Positions 50,107-61,496 of a DNA stretch of 64,000 nt are shown here, piece after piece. Numbering within the stretch: the first letter of the stretch is position 1; every line of letters starts with the position of its first letter. The position numbers were made by a program, and so were the translations under genes. The notes under the pieces are model-generated. The model saw nothing but the letters and a program-made list of their open reading frames with translations. It had not been told where the DNA came from and searched no databases. The stretch is from Lineus longissimus. Lineage: Eukaryota; Nemertea; Pilidiophora; Heteronemertea; Lineidae. The stretch is taken from NCBI RefSeq assembly GCF_910592395.1, contig NC_088309.1:5830501-5894500 (forward strand), written 5' to 3'.

Positions 50107-51550
50107 GGTACAGTGGGGCGTCCTCGAGGATTGCAGCTGGTCGGACAGACGTGAGGTGGAATGTGGGCGGCTGCACTTCTTCGTTGATGTGCGATGGCAG
50201 ATAGCACAGTTGTTGCGTTGCATGACAGCTGAAAGTGAATGTGATATCATAGAACTGAGGCGTTTGCAATGAGACTATAGGTGAAGTAGAAGCAAGGAGT
50301 GAAATGGGCCATCTTCCAGTGACTAATATACAGAGTAAGGGCACTGGGTGTTGTTAGATTCAGCATTGAATGTATTCCTCGTACAAGCATGAATAGTGTG
50401 GACATACAGTGAGAGGTGAGAGACCCCTATTGACTACTTCTTGTAACTTTATCTTGGATATTATATTAGTATTGAACTTCTAGCCATGGATTATGAAGAA
50501 ATTGAAGTTGTAGGCATGGAATATGAAAAATTATTCAACGTTAAAAGACATTATTCCATGAGGCTTTGCCGTGATCGCAAAGGACGCGACGCGATTGGTT
50601 CACATGCTAATGAGGTATGATAATGATAATTACCTCTATAATGCTACTTGGATAGCGACTGTGTCGTTGATTGCAACAGTGGTCTATGTCAATGTGTGCC
50701 TGTGATGTCAATGAAGTATGATGAGGTGATGACGATAGTGCAATTGACTAGGTGGCGCATTTTAGAATCAGCAGTGAGCACTGTGTGTAACATGGTGGAG
50801 GCAGCGGAGATAATAACTGTGTCGAAAGTATTGTTATAGGGCCTTCCCTAGGCCCATGGGGTTATTTACAATCCACGATTGAAAAGACGTAGTTTGATCG
50901 CATTCAACTATAAATCCATTGAACAGTTGTGTTCCTTGGCTTTAGTCAACCGATGACCTTTTGTTGGGCCATGATCGGGGATTGTAAACTGTAAATGTAT
51001 TATGGACTGGGAGACGGGGGAAACACAAGTGAAATAGACCAAAACAAGTGATTTTGGGGCTTTGGTTTAGACGCATGCCCCACATGCGCCATGCGGGATT
51101 ATGCGGGATTATACGGTTCATGTGAACTTGTTGACATCTACATGATCTAGTGCCGTTATTGGTCATGGTACATGGTAGGCCTAATCATCATGGCAATATG
51201 TTTCAGGAAAAGCTCGGAGTAAAATGAACTGCCGATGAATAATGATGTTGTTCATGTTTACCATGTTTACTATACATAGCCATAGGGTATGCACTGGCCA
51301 GTGCACTTTCTGCACGTCGTCATGGTCATGTACGTACGTGATACCTTGCATATTTTGTTTTTTGAATGCGCATGCTTTTTGGGCAAAATCACTTGTACCA
51401 ACACTAATGAATAATGTCTTCTTATCCCTATGACTTCATACACAGTGAGGGCATTGTCCCATTCTCATCAAATGGTAACTTATTGTACCGTAAACTATTA
51501 GGGTGGAAGCTGGGGAGCAGATACCTACCGCTGCACGCAGTGATGAGCTT

Positions 51551-51652
51551 AGCGCGATATGGAACATTCTTCAGAAACTCAAGCGAGGGAAGTCTGCTCA
51601 TTAGCATATCTCGCGCACTGCTCCTTATTGTCAAACATCGTAGTGAAATCGT
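51551..51652. repeat. 102-bp duplicated segment, copy 2, with hairpin
   Basis: Second copy of 50005-50106, same orientation, 1.5 kb away. Seven bases after it, 51660-51684 is a hairpin with a perfect 10-bp stem (AACGTCTGGC / GCCAGACGTT) and a TTTGC loop, absent from copy 1. Confidence 0.85.
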
Positions 51653-54602
51653 AATGGAAAACGTCTGGCTTTGCGCCAGACGTTGAGACTAATAAGTGAA
51701 GAACTAGTAGGTAAAGAACTTCTACTTGCGCGAGACTGCTCTGATAAAATTATCATTGCAGAGACTACGGTGACGTACACATATATTTTTTACAATCAAA
51801 AATGCCCTCAAAAGACGACATGGAATGATTATTTTATTGATATTTCCTACTATATACCTTCCAATTATCACTTTATACAAATAGATCGGCGTTAGGTCGC
51901 ATGCTTTTCTTTCCTGGTGACACTATAAAGCAAAATAGTTGCAACCCCGTAAATGCGCTATAAGTCCAATAATAAGTGACGGTGACCCGTTATAAATGTT
52001 TCGCCAGCTTCGCTTTTTTGCCGCTACGCGGCGCGTTGGGCCCTTGCGTCTAGGTTGGACACGCGCACCATATCAAAGGTGTTTTGAGTGTCATTTTGGC
52101 ATCTCTACCTCATTGATATTTTCAAAACATAATGTATGGCCACATTATTCGTGATATTGGCAGGACATTTGAGGGCAACGGAATAAAAGGGGGGTCGGTC
52201 AACTTTGACAAAGGTTAACCTCGGTGATAAAGTGCAATTGACTGAGGTGTGTGGAAGATTTATTAGGCAGTCATGTGTCGTGGTCGTTCGATCACATTGA
52301 AAATTGTTCAATTTGGACAGTGGTTGGCGACACCAATAGGGAGGTTGAGAACTGTGACTTATCACGGATCGTTATACATGTATGTATATATACTCCAAAA
52401 TGAAGGAGAATAATGAGATACACTTGTACCATGTGTACAGGAGGACTTGTTAATGGCTTGCAATTGGTTGGCCCTTGTCTCCTGCTGTTGAGGCTAAATG
52501 CCGAGATGCAATTGTACAAGCATTTTATTTTCACACACAAATCATTTTCGCGTTAAAAGATCAGCTCGATAATAAATCAATAGAGATAAAAAGGTTAGTG
52601 TGGCAATTCCACCTGTGTTGGCGTGATATCGTTTGTATCAAATATTTTCATGGGAGGGGGGGACACCAAGCAACGGCTTTTGGCAATTGATGAAATATAT
52701 GCGCATTTGACATGTGGTGATTGAGCGAAGAGCCGTGGTGTGTTTCAGTTCTGTACCTTTCCGATATTTGGGCATCTTGAGTTTTTGGAGTGGAGGGCTT
52801 ATGTGTAGGCCTACTCAGGCTCCAGACTGAGGTCAGTGAATGTATGACGATATTGATAAGTGAGTTAGTTTCGACGTATTCACTTTACTATTGTATGAGA
52901 TGGATGGATTAACCTAGCTGAGCCTATAATTTTATATATATGAACTGAATTAATCGAACCTACGTCAACAGGTATTACATTTGTACATGTAGATGCATCT
53001 ACCGGAGGCGAATCATCCCAACCGCGTTACGTATCCCTATTCTCAAATGTAGGCCTACAGTGTCTAAGATATCGATTACATCAGGTCTAATTTAACATGA
53101 TATGAATACCTGGGGGCTTTAACCCTCTAGTTACAAACTATCGAAGAAGGACAGTGCCAAACATCTTATTTTACACTGATGACAAAAGTATGAAGTTCTT
53201 TCACTTTTGATTTCTGCTATGCATGGCGGAGAATGCCATGGCCCCGCTTCTGGCGCAATCTCACTTGAGGAAATCGGTGAATTCTGTTGTTCTGAAAAAT
53301 CAGTGAGTTTTTACATGACTCCATGTGAACGATTTCTAGTTCCAAAGATATGCGCTGCAACTCTTGGTCCGATTATGGTAAAATTATGTCATAATAACCA
53401 AAATGCATTCATTGACCTTATTTTGCTGGAAAATACTAGACCGATGATTACATCGATTGATTGACTAAAGACCCGTTTTAATTCACCATCGTTCGACCAT
53501 ACACTTGGCTAAACACTTTCTAACAGTGATGAATTATTCTAATTAACTATACGCAGTTGATAATGTTCTCGGATAGGATGCTGTTTCTAGAACTGCCTAC
53601 CCATGGATACCCAGGTTCGAACACTGAATCTGTTTATCATGACAGAACCCACCAGCACATTAGAGAAGTGGGTTCAAACAGAGGAGACGAAAATGGGTTC
53701 AATCCTTCGAGTAGTTTCCGATAACGCTTGTTTGGTCTGCTTCCCGTGGCTTTTGCTGTGTACTGCCAGATTCAACACCTGTAAGGTCGATGTTAACATT
53801 TGTACTGCAATGTGCCTTACCCTATGGTCAGCTGGATGAGAAAAAAAATTATGAACGTTGCAAACAGTTTAGAAAAGATCATTCGCTACCCAATCAAACA
53901 ATGGATAATACGATCGATTTATTAGCTCTTATACGCCTTTGAGATCGAGGATTCCCGTCTTTCCGACCATAATGCTTTCTTACATGTGGCCAACATAAAT
54001 TACAACTCGGTAGCTTAAATCATTTTACACCTATAATGTGGCATTTATAGAGAAGTCATTGGCGCTATGTTAGTAGTTCAGGACCAACTGTCGTGAGAAA
54101 ATGATCAGCTGTGATTTCTCAAACAGGTATTGATAATGCACAGTACAATCATATGTCGTATATTGTATGACAATAGTTCTTGTTCATATTTATGATCTGA
54201 AATGTCATTGGGAGTGATTCAGTTGAATTATGGCACTTGGTCAAATGCCTGTAACTGAATTATGCCGAACAGCGAAAAAAACAAACGGCTCACTCTTAGA
54301 AATAAAGGTTTTTCAGCTTTCATCAACACAAACTAAATATGCACCCGGTAAAAAAACTCATTTCACCAAAAATACTCTACAGAATGCATTGAAGAACTTC
54401 AAAAAAACTTTATTTTCAAGATAATGTCTCCAAACTGAATCCATTGCTGGGCTTAAATTCGGTGGGTGTATCTGTCAAACGAAATAAAGTCGTTCTTTCT
54501 ATGAACACTTTTGCGATTACATGCACATGTGTCAACTTTAGAAGGGTCCAGTCCAGTGTAGGTCTATCCGACATATGCATAGCATTTATTATAAGCCACT
54601 TG

Positions 54603-54675
54603 AATATATCAAATTGCGTGGGCCACATGGAAATATCAAATTGCGTTGGCCGCTTGGAAACTATATCAAATTGCA
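54603..54675. repeat. Short tandem repeat, about 32 bp by three
   Basis: Three copies of ATATCAAATTGC separated by related G-rich spacers (GTGGGCCACATGGAA, GTTGGCCGCTTGGAA). Confidence 0.7.
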
Positions 54676-57271
54676 CTTCATTATTAACTGACTTGTAATA
54701 TTTTAAAGTATTCTTGCCATGCCAACCTTTTAACACAATCACGTTAATAGCGTACACTTGCAGTATAAACTTAAGGTTTACCTATTCATACTTTCTTTCA
54801 ACAAATTGACACTGTTATCTGACATAATGGAAGCACGATTAAAATTTCATGTGGTGCTGGTTAATCGAATGTTGTGTGAATGAATTGTAAGTTCTCAATA
54901 AATGTATTAAAGTATTCTTGATAAATGTAACTCCGTATTAATGTAGAATTGCAATTTCTGAATAGCGCTTTATACTGTTCACGTGAGTACTATCTCAAAG
55001 CGCTTTACATTCTTACCCCTGCAGCCTCGGTCGCTTTTTGTAGAAACCACCATGGGCGCACTTTTAGACCAATTGAAAGTACATTGCAGAGATTCATCCA
55101 TGAGCGGAAGCCAAGTAGAGCTTATTAAAATGTCAGGTTGTGGTAAAAACATGGCTGGGATGGATCAAAGTGGAATTAATTCTCAATCTGTGGTTGATAA
55201 TGGTAAAGGCTTCTTCTCAACAAAGATTAAATTTGGTGAGGATTGATTGGCGTTAGGGGTACTTTTTTACCAAAACCTATGTACAGCAATGTAGCCTACA
55301 CGTAATGTACACGGCTCTGGCCTGTACCAAGTGGCTCTGACCGTGCCACGAACCCCCGACCTTCCGATTTGAAGTTGCGGACGCCCTTGTCCCAGCGTAC
55401 TTCATAAGAATGACGTTGGAACGGAAAAGCTTGGCAATTGTGTTTCAGTCGCATCAAAATGTTGAGGCCGGCGGGAGGAGAAACGGCTTTTATTTTTACT
55501 TGTAATGTATGTGCCTGAATCAGGAGTACCTGAATGTGTAGATGAAACTTAAACCAACAAAATCAGCAGCTAACATCTTCCATTATGCGTTGGAAGTACA
55601 CGTACAATCAAATTGATACATCAGATAAAAAATGAAGTGTGTACTTGTGCATTTCATATGATAGGCCTAATTGCTGAATAGTTTCCTTGCATTTTTGGCA
55701 TTCAGTAATGTTAAGTATATTGCATATGTTTGCAAGAACAAGACGAGTGCTGGATAAGTGATATCATGTTATGCTATCTATCATGTTTACATGCATGTCA
55801 GATGATGCTTCAGAAGTTTGATACTGACTCTCTGTCGGACAGGCTTTCCGTGCATTGGCTAACACCGCGGGCTACAACGGTATATGGTTAAAATTGAGAG
55901 CGGCCAAATGAAACAAGCCAAACGAAACGAGCCCAATAAGTGTTTTAAACCTAAAATAAAAGATCAAGTTTACAGTTATATTCATTGCAGGATTCGGTTA
56001 AGTTACATGTTTATGGCATAGGATGCACCAAACGTTTCAGTTATTTTGGCTTATCTAAAACTTGAAACGTGCCAAATCAAGTAGGTAAGCGTCCACACTG
56101 AATAATATTGCATTTTATTTCATGAAAATGAAAACGTAATGCTTGCGATCACATTACATCAAAACCTTTTCTTTCATATTTGGAATGCTTATTTGGCTTG
56201 TACCAACGGGGATTTTACTTGGAACTCCCCTGGCTCGATGTTCTGTCAGACGACACTATAGAAGCCGTCTTGGTTCCTTGTAGCTACATGTAAATTTCGA
56301 GATGCAAGGTCTGGCCGGGTCAAATATCCCATGTGGGGTCGGTTCAAAGTGTCACCGGTCTACCGAGGTAAAAAAGGATGTAGATCACGCCAACTGCGCC
56401 AACCACTAACCAACAACACGTGGTTTTTTTATGCATTTGTGCACAAAAAAACCCGATATAATTGACTAACTCTCTGATATTTCATAGTCATCTTGCGGAC
56501 GAACTTACTGGGCATGATAATTCTTATATAAATTACATGCCAATAAACCTGTCAGTTCTACATTTTAATCCACGATCGCAATCCCTTCAATATATAAGCT
56601 GAGGTCAATTGAATTTGTCAAAATCTCAAAGTGAAGGTGAACCATAAATCGTCCGACTTCAAAAGGTTAAATAAATACTCTAGATTCACCGGTCTACATT
56701 TGTAAGACCAGTAATATGTAATCAGTTTAAGCCTTACCGATATTCTGCACATTGGCCTTCAATGTCATTCAACATTTTCTTTCTGGACAGACAATGGGTT
56801 GGCGAGTCCAAGTGGTCCGATTGTGACGACGTCATGTTCCGGCATGGCCTTTATTTCGATTTCATATAGACTTTAATCAACCGGACTTAGATCGGCGAAA
56901 GTATATACTAGGCATAGCATTAATAAATTATACGGTATCATTCCTGACAATGCATTTTGTGGAAGTAGTATATACAATTGAAGAGTATACACGTAAAAGA
57001 ACTCGTGGGTATTATATACATACTAGTAATCAATCAAATTCAGAACCAGCTGTTGTTGTTTGAATTCATCGTCTAGAATTAGAGAAAATCGTTTTCTTTG
57101 ATCAGCTAGCCGCCAAGAATGAAAACAAAAGTTTGATAATAGCTAACAGTTCAATAAATATTATTTACCACCCGATAAAACATTGGGTAAGACGATAGAG
57201 TACATTCTCATCCTTTGAAGAACAAATGACAAAAAAGTTAACATTGATAAAGGAAACACAGTGAAAGAGAA

Positions 57272-57343
57272 TTAGTGTCGGCACCGGGTTCGAACCACAA
57301 ATCCTGATTACAAGGCAATCACTCTACCGACTGAGCTGAAGGG
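57272..57343 (-). mobile_element. tRNA-derived SINE head or tRNA pseudogene
   Basis: Read on the minus strand: CCCTTCAGCTCAGTCGGTAG (D arm / A box), then TTGTAATC in the anticodon region, then GTGGTTCGAACCCGGTG (T arm / B box). D and T arms are intact, but the acceptor ends do not pair and the anticodon stem pairs poorly, so a working tRNA is unlikely. Both internal RNA polymerase III promoter boxes remain. A tRNA-Thr (TGT) ancestor is possible. Confidence 0.7.
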
Positions 57344-58255
57344 ATTGCAATACTGAGAAATAAAGCCAAAAATTGATTCCAGCCACATTTGATGGCGGGT
57401 CCTGCTGAAATCTTTCGTACACGTTTGATACTTGGATTCACCACAGCCCCACCCAAACCCCACCCCGCAACGGAGCGTGCTGGTACTACCCGACGACCAA
57501 GTGTGCTCAAAACATTACAGAGTTATTCACACCAATCATGCCCGTTGCCATGGTCGAAAAACAACTCGATTGATGACGTCAAGAGGAAATGATTTTTACT
57601 TCATTGCCTAGCTTTTGATAACGTACATTTATTCAAAATTCACCTTTGCGGACATCCCCTGTCTGACTTTTCTCCACAGTTTGGACCACCTTGGTGTTGT
57701 TATTTCTAACATCCTCAATCATTCATTGATAATTTGATAGACGAAATATTGAAATATATTTTAAAAACTTGTGTTTTAGGGAGGGTTAGTACATAGCATA
57801 TTTAAGAGAGCGATGCCACGGGCAGGTGTTCAGCAACCACTTCAACAAGTAAGGTGTAACTCCGTTAAAAATTGCTTAATATTCATTGAAATGAAAATCC
57901 GTTGAAGCTTTGCCAATAACATAATGCCATTGCTTTCAACTGGTAATCTTCCTGATAGCAAGTTGTTATATGTTGTTCTTAATGAGAAAACTCAACGCAC
58001 TTTCGGATATCAGGTAGGCCTGTTAAAATTGGTTGATAACATCTGAAGATAACCTGAGTGCTTAAAGGCCCCGTCCCTGCAAAGAATGTGTTTACGTGGC
58101 CCACTGAAAACTGAAAGTTATTACATTACAATTATTTAAAGGGGCAATCCGTTGATATGTTTACATTAAAATGTACACAGTACTGTTATCCGCTACAAAC
58201 GTCCATTTACTGCTCTCTCCACTGTCTTATCAAAGGGTTATCAGAGTAAAAAGGT

Positions 58256-58316
58256 GATAACATCGACCCCCCCCCCCCCACGAAACACCTTTCGTGGGGG
58301 TCGATAGGCCGGAAAA
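58256..58316. mobile_element. Short hairpin repeat, family C copy 2
   Basis: GATAACATCGACC, a run of C, ACGAAACACC, TTTCGTGGGGGTCGATAGG: CGACCCCCACGAAA pairs exactly with TTTCGTGGGGGTCG. It shares both ends with 24470-24552. Confidence 0.6.
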
Positions 58317-58436
58317 CACGCAGATAAAACGTAATATCACAATGAATCAAAGAGTGTTAGTGTGAAAAACGACGATCAACAAAGTGTTTTTTTCGCCCCG
58401 AAGAAAAGTCAGCACACCTTGGAAATCAGGTATCTA

Positions 58437-59450
58437 TGGCAAGCCAAAGCGGAAAAAATGCAGGACTTCATTTGTACGTATAAGAACACAAATTCAACGT
58501 CAGGACCTTTAATTTTTTTATCTAAATTCCCCTTTTTCCATACTTAAAAAATCATATCATAAAAAAATTGAAGAGCCTACCATAGAATTAAAGTTTTTTC
58601 ATCTTGGTTTCGCCTTTTCATCCGTAAATTTTCCCATAAAGCGTTAAAAATATCATGTCAAAAATATTTTTCATATAAGAGTTTTTCATTTCGTAAAAAT
58701 ATTTTTTTATAATAGAAAATTTTTCGTTTAGGAAAAATATTTTATCATCATATCAGAAATTGTTCGTTCAGTAAAATATTTTTCACATCAGGAGCACATG
58801 ACCTTCCAGGAGCACGTGATCAGTCAGGAGCACGTGACCACAAAATTTGCTGACGTCACGTTTTGGGGGGGTTGCCTTGGCCGCAAAACGAGGCAGAGAC
58901 GATAAGAATTGTATTTCATCAGCTGGATGACGCCTTTGTGTCATTTATACCATGTATATTACCGGTACACGACTTAGATTTCGGTAGGAATTGAATGATA
59001 CAGGAGGATTACAATATGAAGCATGGAATTATTTTTGCAACACGACAATAGTACCAAACGTGACGTCATCAATTTTTACGGTCACGTGCTCCTGGAAGGT
59101 CATGTGCTCCTGGTATGAAAATGTTTTTACTGAACGAAAAAATTGCTGATATGATAAAAATATTTGTATGATAAATATTTTTCTGTATATAAAAAATGTC
59201 TTTACCAAACGAAACAAAAATTGATATATTACAGAACGAAATATTTTGACATGATCGATGATAGTTTACGGATATGAAGATATGAAGCCATGATAAATAA
59301 AAAGCCCTTTTAAAAAATTGTTATGATGTGATTTTGTTTTAAAGTATGGAAAAAAAGAGATTTAGATAAGAAAATGAAAGGTCCTGACGTTAAATTTGTG
59401 TTCTTATACGTACAAATGAAGTCCTGCATTTTTTCCGCTTTGGCTTGCCA
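58437..59450. mobile_element. 1-kb foldback element with long inverted repeats
   Basis: Starts TGGCAAGCCAAAGCGGAAAA; the right end is its exact inverse. Outer arms stay over 90 percent alike for about 120 bp, and inversion continues patchily through most of the 1,014 bp. Inner arms carry tandem CAGGAGCACGTGAC-type units (three at 58789-58842, two at 59081-59116) that also face each other. Flanks are CAGGTATCTA (58427-58436) and CAGGTATCAA (59451-59460), a 10-bp target duplication with one mismatch, which favours a Mutator-type foldback. No transposase frame. Confidence 0.85.
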
Positions 59451-60726
59451 CAGGTATCAAAGTTGCTCAATAGCTTATAGTTAACTAGCTGTACCGGCAA
59501 CAAGCGAGAGTCAATATCATTTACCTCTACTTGATGCTCTACTTCTAAAAACATCAGTTAAAACCGACTCCGGCACACCAGGTGAAAAGAGAGTTTTTCA
59601 TGGCTTCATGAACCCCTGGTGTAAGAATTGAATGTCAGCCAGTTTCCCTTCAACTTAGTTGTGCTTTCTTGACGCGAAACTCTACGAAAAAAATGTTCAA
59701 AGTAGAAAAAAGAATACGCCTAGGAATTGTGCAGGGGTTATATGACCGGACTACTTTCCACATTTTTTCGCACCTGTTCCGGTATTTTTACGCATGAATC
59801 AAGGGAAGGAAGGATTCAAAGAAGCTGTATCAGGGGCATAACAATACCGCTTGTTTATCTCATTGTTTCTGTAGGTGGAATAAATATTTGAAGGAATGCG
59901 CCACGGGAGCATGTGGAACTGGTTCTCAATACTATATGTAGTATTTAATTCAGGCTTGATGTTGTGCACATATAGCCGTTCGACGCCATTAACACATGTT
60001 CAGCTTGGGTAGACACTGGGTTAGCAACAGGAAGTTCTCAGTCCAATGGTCAAACAGATATATTCTGGTTTGGCCTTTGTTAAGAGTTCGTAGGAAACTA
60101 GAGTATCTGCACATTCAAAAGTGTCATCCAACCCTTTGTAAAGTTATTGGTCTTTCTAGCACTCTTGAAGTCCCAATGCCAAAATTGATGAAGGATCTGG
60201 CCATTTAGCCTGCAACAAACCATCAGTTTGTCTGATCAAGTCATAACTAAGAAGGCTTTACATACCAAGGGTGCAATTACTCAGCTGTGATATGACTAAA
60301 CGACGGACCATATATACGATGTTATTGGATTGTTGGTGCGGCGATGTATTAAGGGGTGGGGGAGCTGTCGCAATAGGTTAGGCTATCATAACCCAGGCAC
60401 TCAATGCGATCGCATCTGGAGATAGGTTTGCACTGTCCTACATGTACGCCATGCACACTGTGGACAAATGTATTCACCCTTAACTTCGAAATCGGGCAAT
60501 TCCCATTAAAAGATTGGTTTGTCAAGCGGGGATGAACTGAAAGAAAATTCTTGGACGACGTGTAAAAATTTCCTTCGGTCAATATCATGATATCCGTAAG
60601 ACAAAAGAACCTTAAATGACCAATGGCTTTAAAATAACCAATGAAAGGTTTTAGCCTTTCTGAAATCCAAGAGTCTTAGTCAATCTTAAATAATTCGTGA
60701 TGCTACTACAATTTAGTACCTCTCGC

Positions 60727-60790
60727 CCGCACGTTGTCCAGCATACGTCCTCAGGAAGGCTTATAAAAGAGCATTACAAAAGACTATCGG
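60727..60790. repeat. Imperfect duplicate of the 61091-61150 segment
   Basis: CCGCACGTTGTCCAGCATAC, AGCATTACAAAAG and TATCGGA occur in the same order as in 61091-61150. This copy adds TCAGGAAGGCTTATAAAAGA, with a TATA-like word at 60762-60769. Both copies lie upstream of the 496-aa gene. Confidence 0.7.
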
Positions 60791-60795
60791 ACATT

Positions 60796-60842
60796 GGGAG
60801 AGGTGTTCGCGTTGGCGTTTCGGGGGACTCGGGCAAACTCAC
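60796..60842. mobile_element. Family B MITE fragment
   Basis: GTTCGCGTTGGCGTTTCGGG, GGACTCGGGCAAACTCAC: the right arm of a family B element, directly after the duplicated segment at 60727-60790. The left arm is missing. Confidence 0.55.
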
Positions 60843-61402
60843 TTTTAAAATGGTAATTCCTGATGGGTTAATATGTCTAGGATATGTATCGATTTATTGG
60901 CTAAAATTATAGTTCTTAGAAAAACCCGTTAGAGAAACCAACCTATAAAACACCGCGATGGTCTTATTCTTAAGACATTTTTAAAGAAATCTTCGCGAAT
61001 TGCAAAACAATGTGACACGCACTAAATCTGCATGTTAACGTAATACTTTACAGTTAGTATTGAGCTGTCACTTCCTATAGCCTCTGTCGTCCGCACGTTG
61101 TCCAGCATGCGTTCACACGAAAGCATTACAAAGGAATATCGGAATGACACTGCATGGCGATATACCTCAGGTAGGTCTGGACGGCAGGAGTCTAACGTGC
61201 AAATTAAGAATCTTCCAGACTGGAGAGTATCTTGACGAATCAAAATACGCCTTTCACGAATTAATCTGCGCACTGTAGGTGCGAGCGATGTAAGGTTGGA
61301 AACAGTCAACGAGATTTTTTCCATCGGACCACCTGTTGCGTCGGTGCTTGACAATTGACCTCACTCTGTAGTTTTGTGCGAAAATTGACACTTCCCTGGA
61401 GG

Positions 61403-61433
61403 TATAAATTGCGAGTTTATAATCAGTCCATCA
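61403..61433 (+). promoter_or_regulatory. TATA box and initiator of the 496-aa gene
   Basis: TATAAA at 61403-61408. Thirty bases on, TCATTCG fits the initiator pattern (YYANWYY) with the start A at 61433, the normal TATA-to-start distance. The resulting 5' UTR would be 64 nt to ATG 61497. Confidence 0.6.
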
Positions 61434-61496
61434 TTCGTAAACTGTGGATTGTGGCGTACGCGCGATCGAGAACACACGAAAACCTCGGTGAGCAAG

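Larger units (their letters stand above)
43328..61402. other. 18-kb interval without a recognised gene
   Basis: The first 1.5 kb is probably the 3' UTR of the 886-aa gene. The remainder is AT-rich non-coding DNA with the duplications, hairpins, SINE-like unit and foldback element listed separately. Frames at 46095-46394, 47412-47714, 49809-50204, 53207-53464 and 54983-55246 show no recognisable domain. Confidence 0.45.

Noticed and set aside
54962-55015. LINE-tail-like words (AGCGCTTTATAC, AAGCGCTTTACATT)
   Set aside because: Similar to the tail at 23345-23410 but too short to call a second LINE copy; no RT sequence beside it.
61022-61354. Minus-strand 110-codon frame opposite the promoter of the 496-aa gene
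   Set aside because: It starts at TTG, overlaps the TATA region of the opposite gene and shows no recognisable protein pattern.
61449-61496. N-terminal extension of the 496-aa protein
   Set aside because: The frame is open but begins at TTG. The first ATG is at 61497, 64 nt after the predicted transcription start.
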